The translations under genes were made by a program, and so were the position numbers. DNA of 64,000 bases from Pyrus communis (lineage: Eukaryota > Streptophyta > Magnoliopsida > Rosales > Rosaceae): NCBI RefSeq assembly GCF_963583255.1, contig NC_084817.1, forward strand, positions 5,309,043 to 5,373,042. Direction: 5' to 3'. This document shows, in pieces, positions 48,695 to 58,690 of the stretch (position 1 is the first letter of the stretch; each line of letters opens with the position of its first letter). Below the pieces are notes generated by a model that ran no database searches, was not told where the DNA came from, and saw only the letters and a program-made list of their open reading frames with translations.

Positions 48695-48879
48695 CCTACA
48701 GAACCCGAAGCCAGTGAGCTCCCAAAAGGCCTCGTGCTAGGTAGAGATGGGAATATACATTTAAGGATCACTTCCCTGGGCGATGTGGGATGTCACAATT
48801 CTACTTGTATTATAGATTAATTTTATTTTATCTAACTATATATCACAAATTTTTCTATCTCGAAAATAATTGTGTTATC

Positions 48880-51800
48880 TATAACAGCCCGTCCCTAAAA
48901 ATGATGATTTTATAATTTTAATACGTGATTTTACGAAAATACCCTTTGAGGTGAGGGTGTTTGACTTCTATTGACCGTTCAAAGTCACAATTAATGTTTC
49001 CGATTAGATTTTGAAGCTACGAACGCATAGGTGAAATCCGTTTGTGAGTCCGGATTATAACGGTTTAACCACGAACATTAGAAATTGTTTCACCAAACTT
49101 TGGATTTAAAGGAAAATTAAATCCCACCATGTGGGAAGTGTAACCAATTAGAAAATTAGGGAGGAAGGAGTGGACCAATCAGACAAAAAAGGGAAATGAC
49201 CAATTAGGAGAAAGGGGTGGACAGCCAATCAGGAGAGGGGATTTCCCTCTTCTCGTCAGCCACACCCACGCCCACGACCAAAACCGGTTTCGATCCGGTT
49301 CTAATTTCGGGTGATTTCCACCAAGTAATCCGACAAAATTTACCCATTCTCCACCTGGAAATCATCCCTTGACCTCACTTCTTCCATTTTCACCCAAGAT
49401 TAGGAGGAATTTGGTGGTAAATTGTTCTAAAAACCGGCGGTGGGTGCCGTGAGACATTACTCGGGATTTACTAATTGTGAATCAATCTCCTTCAATTACC
49501 GCTATCAAAACACTTCCCTGGAACCCAGGAACAAAGCCCATACAGTGGTGGAGGCGTCGGAGCAAGTTTGGAGGTCGAATCGAACACACCCAAGTATAGG
49601 GTTTCCGACAGATTTTAACAAAATTGAAGCTCTTCCCGGCCTAATTGGCCTTGGCCACAGGTATGAAAGTTACTCTACTCATTGAGATATTTATTCCTGT
49701 AAATTTTGGTAATTTTTGGAAATAGTTGAATTTTCCAGCGAGTCGGGGCGGCCGACTGCCATCGGTGGCGGCGCGTGGTCAATGGGCCGCCAATACTATT
49801 TTTAGGCTATATTAAATGTCTTGAATTCAGTTTTGATATTTGAATGACATAAGTTGATCATTGGAACCTAAATTCTCTACGATACGTTATTAGGTATTTA
49901 TGTGAATCGACGATCCGACTGTTGGGTCGTCACCAACCTTTGTTAGGAACTTACAGATTGGGAATCCGACGTACGGATCTTCCTAAATTGGATTTGTAAG
50001 TTAATAAAATAAAACGTTAACCGCTAATCAGTTTTGAAAATTGGCAGAGATCCGACCGTTGGATCGTAATGAAATTTTAGTATGTTATTCTAGAAACATG
50101 ATGTGGATCTTTGGAAGTTTCGGATTGGAAATTTGATATGCGGAACTTCCGGATCGAGTTATACAAGGTTGTAAACCCTATCGACGGTTGACTTGTGGTC
50201 AATGAGTCTCAAACTATTTTAGAATGTCCTTGAGGATGTGCCTTATGTGAATTATGTATTCTATTAATAAGAGTTATGAGATGTGATTCGATAATTGTTA
50301 TAGGCGCCAATCGTTCGGGACGCTTCGATGTGTGGGCTAGTGAATCATAGCGTGGACTCCAGGTGAGTGGATCTTTTCCTTCTTATCATATGTATATAAC
50401 TGATAGTTCCACAAACGTTTCTAAATTGATTTATGCATGTCACATGCAAATAATTAATGTGAACTACGAATGGCTTGATCCCTATTTAGGGTATATAGGT
50501 AGTCTAATGAAACATTGGATGCTGCTATATAATAAATGAGACTAAATAATTGGGACAATAGCCTTGTTGGGGAATTGAGCAATGTGAGGGAGATTGGTGC
50601 AAAATGGGAGATTTAACCTTATGTTTTAGTGGTTAAATGTTGGTTATAAATCAATGTATGAAGAATCGAGAAATTGAAGTAAGGAAACATAAGTAGTGAT
50701 AGTTAATTAAACTAGTGTCTAGTTGAGCTTATCACCAATAATTATTCCCAAAACTAAGTAGTTTAGAAGTGGGGCTTACAGATTATGCATTTCACGCTAT
50801 GTTATATTATATATATTTGGAAACACTATGAAATATTTGGGTTTAGATTGTATCATGGCATATTCATATATATATATTACTTGAATCTAATTATTATGAA
50901 TGCTTTGAAGTGCCAAATGATGCTGCGGATGCTCAGGTGAGATTCAGGTAAGTACACTTTGATGATAATGATGGTAGTAAGTACGATTGTGTTGAGATAT
51001 ATTAGAGCTCATAAACTTGCACCCTGGTGTTAGTGTTGCCGCCCGTGGCCAGGGCTAGTCTTTACATGATCGTTCATCTCCCGCACCACACACTCGTAGA
51101 TGATTTGCGATACTTCGCATAGCCTTCACGTGATCGTAGCACTTAAGCGTATTTATTTACACCCAGTCTGTCATACAGACCACTATAGGTGGTTCTGACT
51201 CATGTGCAGGGATATGTGATGAGCTATGGGTTTAGCCTTATAGGTGACAAGAGGTGGATCCGGCTGACATATTACTGAGATATGAATAAGTCGTACAGGT
51301 CACTATAGGTGACTCCGACTTATATGCTAGCCATGATTAATGAGATATGTGATGAGATATGAATAAGTCTATGCTAACCATGATTGATGAAATATGTGAT
51401 GAGATATGAATAAGTCGTATAGGTCACTATAGGTGACTCCGACTTATATGCTAGCCTTGATTGATGAGATATGTGATGAGATATGAATAAGTCGTACAGG
51501 TCACTATAGGTGACTCCAGCTTGCGTGCTAATATGGTTTATTAAGCACATGATTATTTATATTGCTAATGAGATGCTGAGTAGTATTATACTTCTGAGGT
51601 TACTGTTAGTATACTTTTGATTTCATACTTCTACGTAGTATGATTTGCTGGAAACTATTCGAGTTTTACGGCGAGGGGTTACTACCTTTGATAATGGAAA
51701 TGATTTTGAAAATCATTGTTTTGACCACTCACACTTTCTATTTTTACACCCCTCCAGGTTCTAGTAGCATGGTTCCGTATCGACGAGGACATGTGGCACT

Positions 51801-52049
51801 GCCAGTTCTGGTGGCTTATATTGATGGTATAATTATTATCTTTGTTCACTGTACTTGTCTTATGCTCTGTATCACGTGTGAAATGAGTCCATATACGCTC
51901 ACCGCGTAGTTGTGTATATAGGCACTTTTAAGTTTAAATTTATTCACACTTTACACATTATCACATTCTATGGCTTCGTCACCTTCCGGGTGTCAGCCAG
52001 CACAGCTCGATTCGGAGTCCTAGTGGACTTTCCGGGTCGGGGTGTGTCA
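48880..52049 (+). mobile_element. 3.17-kb solo LTR (Ty3/gypsy, chromovirus-like)
   Basis: It starts TATAACAGCCCGTCCC (first G mutated to A) and ends GGGTCGGGGTGTGTCA, with the perfect TSD TTATC at 48875-48879 and 52050-52054. No coding sequence exists. Phrases such as GCGTGGACTCCAGGTGAGTG (50352) and GATGCTCAGGTGAGATTCAG (50928) are, from memory, typical of very long LTRs of Del/Tekay-like elements. A 77-bp tandem array lies at 51277-51530. It was inserted 78 bp from the Cassandra element. Strand is tentative. Confidence 0.85.
51277..51530. repeat. 77-bp tandem array within the solo LTR
   Basis: Three full units plus one shortened unit (second, ~46 bp) of GAGATATGAATAAGTCGTAC followed by GGTCACTATAGGTGACTCCG. 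Each full unit contains the inner palindrome GGTCACTATAGGTGACT. Confidence 0.85.
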
Positions 52050-52253
52050 TTATCTACCTATACGATATGTTTTTGCTCATAGTGTATATGTAATTATGTC
52101 TCACAGATCATTTTGTATTATCTATCTATACGATACGTTTTTTATTCAGAGTCTACCTCTATCGTAGATTAATTAATACTATCTACCTACTGCACAATTT
52201 TTTTTTTTTTAAATTTTTTATCTACCTTGACAATGTTTTTTTAATTTTGATTA

Positions 52254-53169
52254 GGGTTATTATACAAAAATGGTCCCTGAGATTGTCTACCATCCATGAT
52301 TTTAGTCATTCCGTTAAAAACGATTTTGGGCAATTTTCAAAACTTTGTAACTCAATCGTTTCTTAACTAAATTCGACTCATAATATATCAAAATGAAGAT
52401 AGGAAAGTGTAAAATAAGATTATACCTATTTGGAAGCCCAATGGTTACTGGAGATGGTCGGAAAATAGCCTGAAATGTGACTGGAAAACTCGCCGAAAAC
52501 TGGGTAAACTTTAAACGTTCATAACTTCTTCAATACTTAACCAAATCGAGTGATTCAAAAACGAAAATAATACTTCTTGACGAGACGAAGAGAATGGTAC
52601 ATTTTTCGAAGGCTAACTCACAGTGGTTTGGTCGGACAACGGCTCAAAAATGGCTAACCATTTTTGAGTTAGCCATTTTCAAGCAATTTTCCGGCCAAAC
52701 CACGGCGAGTTAGCAGTAAAGAAAGATAATATTCTCTTCGTCTCGTCGAGAAGTATGATTTTCGTTTTTGAATCACTCGATTTCGTTGAGTATTGAATAA
52801 GTTTTGAACGTTTAAAATTTACCTAGTTTCCAGTGAGTTTTCCAGTTTTCCCGCAGATCAGTCACCTTTCAAGGTATTTTCCGGCTATCTCCGACAATCA
52901 TTAGGCTTCCAAATAGGTATAATCTTGTTCTACACTTTCTTATCTTCATTTTGATATATTATGAGTCGAATTTGGTGATATATTATGAGTCGAATTTGAT
53001 TAAAAATCAATTGAATTACGAAGTTTTGAAAATTGCCCAAAGAGGTTTTAACAGAAGGACCAAAATCATAGATAGTGAACAATCTCAGGGACCATTTATA
53101 TTGATTTTCAATCTCGGGACCATTTCTATTCATCATGCAAATCTCAGAGATCATTTTGGATAATAACCC
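52254..53169. mobile_element. 916-bp fold-back MULE-like element
   Basis: It starts GGGTTATTATACAAAAATGG and ends GATCATTTTGGATAATAACCC. The two halves are long inverted repeats of roughly 430 bp meeting around 52650-52700 (AATGGCTAACCATTTTTGAG). The TSD is 9 bp, TTTTGATTA, at 52245-52253 and 53170-53178. A 9-bp TSD with long inverted arms points to a non-autonomous Mutator-like element. No protein. Confidence 0.88.
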
Positions 53170-53178
53170 TTTTGATTA

Positions 53179-53571
53179 ACTTATAAGATTTGTTGTAATG
53201 TATTTTTAAAATGTTATTAATTAGATAATGGGTAGATAAAGGTATTTGAAGATTAAAATTAAAATTTAAATATTTTAAATATTTTTTATTTTCAAGGAGC
53301 AAAACAGGTGTAATAACAAATCAAATAAAACTGGACCCAATCCAAAAACGGCTGAATTTTTTGGACATAAATCAAACTGAATCAATATTACCAGATTTAT
53401 AAGTGAAAAGAGAAAAACTACTTATTTCTACATAGTACGCGGTACATACATCTACCAAGTTTGTTTAGCTCTTCAATCACCCAATGTAAACAAACCGATA
53501 ATCAACCGTACGCCCCTGCTAACAATCAAGTTGCTTTTCTGAAAATCTGCAAGCCCCAACAGAAACCATGC
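53179..53571. other. Spacer 3' of APT-B
   Basis: AT-rich. From about 53385 it matches the 3' flank of APT-A (ATTACCAGATTTATAAGTGA at both), so the APT 3' UTR and downstream sequence were duplicated with the gene. Confidence 0.6.
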
Positions 53572-55564
53572 TCATGCGTCTCCGCTAACTAGAACAAACA
53601 ATGGTTTCTCCGCCAATCGTTCCCGACCCTGAAACAATCCATATAAGCACATCAGTAGTGCATTAAATGTACCAAAAAATGCAACAAAATCCAGATTCCG
53701 TCTTCAACATCAACTAATCAAGGGAGTTTTAATGTCATACCTTTAGTTCTGGTAATTCAATTACACAGGCACACTCAACGACATGCACCCCTACACGCTC
53801 TGCAATTAAAAAAAAATAAAAAAGCAAACATTTGAGTTGTGCAAGGCCATAAGCATTCAGACGTAAAGTTTGTGGTTTGACAAACTACCAAGTAGCCTGA
53901 TGGCAGCACCCAAGGTTCCCCCAGTTGCAATGAGGTCATCTATGATCAAGGCACGTTCACCTGCTTCCACAGCTCCCACGTGCATCTCCATAGTATCTGT
54001 TCCATACTCCAAAGAGTACTCTTCAGAAATAACCTTCCCTGCAGAACCATAAACATATTAGATTACATGCCATCTTGAGAATTATATTTATCGAAAGCAC
54101 ATGATACTTGATGGGTGAATAAAATGTCAAATAATATTAGCACACCCAGAACCACACTGTTTATGATTTCTTAACCAATTGGTGGTTAGGAAAAGCCACA
54201 AGATACAATAACACTACTTACTCATGCAAAGGAGCAAACTTTCTGAAGGAATAAAGATATTTAACCCAGCACTCGTTATTTATTCGTTGTGATATATTTA
54301 AAGCAACAGTGAGTTTTGGCATCTATGTATTTGCTATCGGATTAACTTTCACTCTTTCTACCATTTCCTATTCCAAAGTCACAACAGCAAAATTAGTGTA
54401 ATTAGACTGAAAATCATAATGTGAATGTCTGATTTTGACTTAATTTATGCGCCATGAGGGGATTAATCTTCTTGTATTATCAAGAGTGCAAAATCACAAT
54501 TCAAGGGCAAAAACACTCATTCCTAGTACTCAGAATTCTCAACATAACTGGGTATAGCACTATGTCTAACATATGACTAAAAAAACTAGACTGTAATTGG
54601 ACGAGTTAACATTTGCATTGTAACGAAAGATGTACAGATGATCAATCCATCCTGTGAGTAAAATAACATTCAAGTTGTATTTAACGAGATTGGGTAAAAA
54701 GTAAATTATCCTAATTCTCCCAGTAAGCCAGTCACTAACCAATGATTCCCTCGAATCCCACCTACGGAGAAACTTCTCAAAGCTCAAAATTTTATGTAGT
54801 ATAAGAGGAGGAAAAGAAAAAAGGTGTGATATATTACCAGGCAACTTCTTTGGTTTCCTCATGGGCACAAATTTTGCCCCAATGGCCAAGGCAATAGGAG
54901 GGCCAAATATAAACCCTCTAGCTTCAACACCTGCATTATGTCATAATAAAACTTCAGACCATAAACATACCCCCAATGTTTAGTATATACAACTAAACAG
55001 CCACTGAATCAGTAAGAACGCCAGAATGCTGAAGACTATGCTCTGGATACGGTTTGATTCCAAAAACCGACTAAATTTGCAGATATATGACATACTTATC
55101 CATAAAAGTTTATCTCATAAGTGACCAACATAGGTGGCGCGCAACTAAACAGCCGTTAAAATTTCGTGAACAAACGAATTCAGGATAAACTGGCTAAAAG
55201 TGAGAGCATGTATTGAATTACCTGCAACAACAGAGATTTCTTTGTCCTTGTACCTCTCAACAAACAAATCAATGGTGTCCTTGAAAGCCTTGGTATCCAG
55301 GAGCAATGTAGTAATATCTTGGAACAAAATCCCTGCCATAAAAAGTAAAGCCAAGCACAACTCACAAAACCTCCATTCGAGACCAGAAATCAAGTAAAAC
55401 CCAAAATCACAAATCGAATCGAACCCAACAAGGAAAAAACACATTGTGTGTGTGTATGTATATATATATATATATAAAGTACCTGGCTTGGGGAAGTCTG
55501 GTATGACCCTGATAGCAGATGAAATTCTAGCAAGGCGAGGATCCCTACTGTCTTCCGCTGCCAT
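53572..55564 (-). CDS. APT1: Adenine phosphoribosyltransferase, copy B (183 aa)
   Basis: Six exons matching copy A one for one: 55564-55483, 55332-55222, 54930-54838, 54038-53889, 53799-53741 and 53628-53572; each exon has the same length as in copy A. All splice borders are GT-AG and the 552-bp frame is open. Differences from copy A are few and conservative: AEDSRDP for [15 protein letters not shown] for [16 protein letters not shown] for [16 protein letters not shown] for [13 protein letters not shown] for AIKLL, ERLAEKP for ERLGEKP. The PRPP motif [12 protein letters not shown] is unchanged. At several of these sites copy B matches the usual plant APT1 residue (FQD, KPKKLPG, AIRLL), so A seems the faster-changing copy. 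An upstream in-frame ATG at 55651 would add 29 residues unlike those of copy A. Confidence 0.93.
55446..55476. repeat. (TG)n(TA)n microsatellite beside the APT-B exon 1 donor
   Basis: TG units, then TA units, ending a few bases from the splice donor at 55482-55481. The same place as the TA array in copy A, but with different make-up. Confidence 0.85.
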
Positions 55565-55963
55565 TGCTTCAACTTTCAGCGCTTCACTCTTACTCACTAA
55601 CCACACAAGGGAAAAAACAGAGGCCCAGAAACTATAGTCACAATCTTGCATTTTTTTTGTTTTATATGAGAAAAATAAATAAAAATATCCACCAACCCCA
55701 TAAAATTTATTTTTCAGATGACCAAATTACTCATTGCTTGACGTAAAAAGGAAAAAAAATTGGAAAATTTCTGAAATTTCTGAGAAATTACGATGCTTTA
55801 AAGCTTAGCGATCTACCCTTCATCACAACAAGACCGACAATTAACATGCAAAAATGTACATTTTATAATTCATCGACAGATTCAGGGCTGAGGATTTGCA
55901 GGGTTTATAACTTTACCAGAGCAGCGCGCGGGAGGGCGAGCGGATCTGTAATTTGGGAAACGA
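55565..55963. promoter_or_regulatory. APT-B upstream region
   Basis: Homology with APT-A stops about 35 bp upstream of the ATG (CTTCACTCTTAC, then CGCATTTCGG in A and TCACTAACCA in B). This stretch and the GC-rich block at 55915-56030 are unique to copy B and may hold its promoter, possibly shared with the small plus-strand frame at 55964. Confidence 0.45.
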
Positions 55964-56074
55964 ATGGAGGGCAGCGCGGCGGCGGAGGACGAAGTTCTAG
56001 CTGCGGGAGGGCGGAAGGCGACTGCGTGTGAGAAAGTGAAGGAATTTGACGAGAAAAGAAATGAGGTGCTTTGA
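55964..56074 (+). pseudogene. Possible truncated first exon (36 aa frame)
   Basis: ATG at 55964 opens MEGSAAAEDEVLAAGGRKAT and continues CEKVKEFDEKRNEVL to a TGA at 56072. The GC-rich start and the Lys/Glu-rich KVKEFDEKRNEVL phrase look like the start of a real plant coiled-coil protein. The frame stops 15 bases before a hAT-like element, and no continuation is seen after 57741. It is likely the remnant of a gene cut off by rearrangement. It could instead be chance. Confidence 0.35.
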
Positions 56075-56088
56075 AACATCATTACAAT

Positions 56089-57741
56089 TTGGGGTGGTTC
56101 GGTATGGGATAGCAAACCAAAACTTAATGTCGATTCTCAAACCGAAATTTTTGGTATTTTCAATTTCAAGATCAATTTCAAATCAAATTTTTTGGAATCC
56201 CGAAATAGTTTCGGTATTTCGAGACAATCGGGAATCCCGAAATATTTATGGGCTTTTCGGCTATAATATTTGGCTGGGAAGTGAGCATTATATGAACTCC
56301 ACAGGAATTGAAATAACATACATGAGGACCTAATCAAAGAAAATAATTGTTCTGAAATGCAATATGCCACAAGAAATGCAACTTTGTAAGGATTGTGAAA
56401 GCAGCAAAGCACCACCTACTAGAGGAATGACAACTTCATTGTATTAGTGTAGTCTTCTTCCATCCCCAACATAATCGACCCATAGACTTCAAATTTTATA
56501 CGTTCATAGACAAGCAACCACTTATAACTCAAGAGGCTTAAATACAGAAGGTTCACAAGGACCAATAAGCGCAAACCATACACTATTTGACAACTCTGCC
56601 AACATCTTCTACAACATTCTAAAAGTTCAGGTCACTCTTTTCCAGTCTAGCCCATTGGCATCACAAATGTAGGAGACAAACAATTCTAATCCATATGCCT
56701 ATATCAATGTTTCCTGATTACTTTATCCCAAGCAATGAACAAAATATATTACGACTAGGTTAAAAGAACAGACATCGAACATAAGTTCTAATCCATAAGT
56801 TCCTGATTACTTCATCTGAGAAATTTACCTGTTGGTAAATAAAACTCCTGCACAAAAGCTGCAGAAGCAAAGCAAAAAAGCCCAGTTCTTTCGGACCTTC
56901 ACCAATCTATAAAAACCCAAGAACCATTAAATCAGTTAAATAGAATTTGTGAAACCAAACAAACCCTAATTGAAAATTAAATTTCAAAAACCCTAAAATT
57001 ACAAACCCTAATCTAGAATTCATAAATTAAATTTCACAAACCCTAAATTAATTCCCTTATTTATTTACCTGTGTCTGAATCTGAGAGAGAAAATCACACG
57101 AGAAAGTCAGAGACTTCTGAGAAAGAGAATCGCGAGAAAGAGTCAAGATAGAGAGAATCGCGAGAAAGAGTAAAGATAGAGAGAATCGCGAGAGAGAGAC
57201 CGATGGTGGCTGTGGCTTTGTGTCGTGAAGGAAGGGTCCACCGTCGGAGAGAGAGTGGTGGTGGGCCGGTGATTAGCTGGCCGAAATTGGATTTGAGACA
57301 GAGAGAAGGAGGAGAGGGCTCTCTCGGTGGCTGAGGCGCTGAGCTGAGAGATTGCGTCTGAGTGAGTAAGAAATGAAATCGAAAGTTCGAAACGACACTC
57401 GAGTCCTCGACGGGGAGAAGGCATAACAAGGAATGGACGACATAGATTAATTTGAAACAATCCAACAGTTCAAATTAACTCTAACTATAATTAAAAATAA
57501 TAATATATATTATTATCTGTGTAAATATATATAATAATAATAATTAAAAATATATATTTTCGATTCAGTATGGGAATACCGAGATATTGGGAAGACAATC
57601 CTGATTCCCATACCGAAATTTCGGTATTTTTTCAGGATAGCATACCGAAAATTTTGGGAAATTCGATTTGGGACATTTTTGGTTTAGGATCGGTATTTTT
57701 TTCGGTTTGGTTAGGGATTTTTGGGAATTTTTTCACCACTA
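56089..57741. mobile_element. Decayed non-autonomous hAT-like element, 1.65 kb
   Basis: The left end TTGGGGTGGTTCGGTATGGG and the right end ...TTTTTCACCACTA give termini of the TAGNGGTG kind. The subterminal parts are rich in CCGAAA/TTTCGG motifs in both orientations (56130-56260 and 57560-57710). Flanking octamers ATTACAAT (56081-56088) and ATAACAAC (57742-57749) match at 6 of 8. The interior has a GA-rich ~28-bp tandem repeat at 57120-57200 (GAGAATCGCGAGAAAGAGT) and ACCCTAA-rich sequence like a plant 5' UTR. No transposase was recognised. Confidence 0.65.
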
Positions 57742-58059
57742 ATAACAACACAGCAATGGGCCCATCAACTCTCTCAGGTCAGAAACCCAAGAGGCAGTCG
57801 CGAGCTTTTCGGTTGGACTCCCAAATTTGACACAAGTCCTATGGGCATATTGATATTAAGAGAAATGCTAAGAAAAGAAAGTGAAATTTTCTATAAATTT
57901 TATGTTATTTCGTATTTTTAACATAATATTTTATAATGTTGATATGGAAATTGACATTAAACTATGAGATGACAAATAGTATATAACGAGCCTCACTTTT
58001 AAAGTTATTGGAACCAGCCTCACTTTTAAAGTTATTAGAACCAATCCTTAGTAAAACTT
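57742..58059. mobile_element. Spacer with MITE family C, copy 2
   Basis: From 57859 (AGAGAAATGCTAAG) to about 58010 it resembles the family C MITE at 61535-61704, with a duplicated CCTCACTTTTAAAGTTATT at 57991-58037. Confidence 0.5.
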
Positions 58060-58275
58060 TGAAGGAGAGTTCTCCTAACATGTCCGTTGGTGGCATATTG
58101 AGGAAGATTCGAAGGCTTTGCTTCTCAAGATCAATGAAACTTTGGTTGCCCACACGCGTTGCCAAGATAATGGTATTGCATGATGTCTGACATGCTATAC
58201 TCTTCGCAACGACTCTAAATTATGTTCCTGATTCGAGGAACCACCCGATTTCCTTTTGAATTTGTTATTATCTGA
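58060..58275 (+). pseudogene. LINE RNase H scrap, copy 2
   Basis: The partner of 45541-45832, with extra stops (GCATGATGTCTGACATGCTA where copy 1 has GCACATTGTCTAGCACGCTA). Non-functional. Confidence 0.65.
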
Positions 58276-58467
58276 ATGTAATTGATTATGGCAATAGGTG
58301 AGATGCAGATGCAATGGGTTTCGATCAACAAATTTTGGATTGAATTGTAATTACATCATAGCCAACCCACAAGTACAACTGAGTAGGCCCATATGGCCCA
58401 ACTTAAGGGACGACTGGCGTAAATGAAAGATAAGGATGAAAGGGCTCAGTATATGCCGCCTATGTAA

Positions 58468-58687
58468 GTACTGATTTGCTATTGAGTTGCTTTTATAAAA
58501 AGTGAGTATCAAAAAAGGCTAAATTTAAAAATGTGTTTGGTAAACACTTAAAAACAGCTTATTTTCACAATTCTGGGTGAAAAAAAAAAGTTGAAAACAT
58601 GAAACAGCAAAAATGAGCTTATTCTCATAGCATAGCAAAAGCAGTTTTTTTTTTTTTTTTCAAAACACAGCAATACCAAACTAGCCC
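58468..58687. mobile_element. MITE family A in duplication copy 2
   Basis: 220 bp, starting GTACTGATTTGCTATTGAG and ending ATACCAAACTAGCCC, with TSD TAA (58465-58467 and 58688-58690). Copy 1 retains the empty site, AATGTAAGTGTATTAAAAC near 45959. Confidence 0.85.
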
Positions 58688-58690
58688 TAA

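Larger units (their letters stand above)
48159..48797 (-). mobile_element. Complete Cassandra TRIM retrotransposon
   Basis: Two 284-bp LTRs (48159-48442 and 48514-48797) flank a 71-bp interior; the TSD is ATTCT at 48154-48158 and 48798-48802. Read on the minus strand, the 5' LTR is the right one. It is followed by a primer-binding site (TGGTATCAGAGCC at 48511-48499) complementary to the initiator methionine tRNA 3' end. A polypurine tract (AAGGGGGGTGGAT at 48455-48443) precedes the left LTR. The LTRs differ at about nine positions by eye. Cassandra elements encode no protein and carry a 5S-rRNA-like promoter region in each LTR; they depend on other retrotransposons for copying. All structural parts are intact. 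Confidence 0.95.

Noticed and set aside
51277..51530. CRISPR-like repeat array
   Set aside because: Units are directly adjacent with no unique spacers, in a plant LTR; an ordinary tandem repeat.
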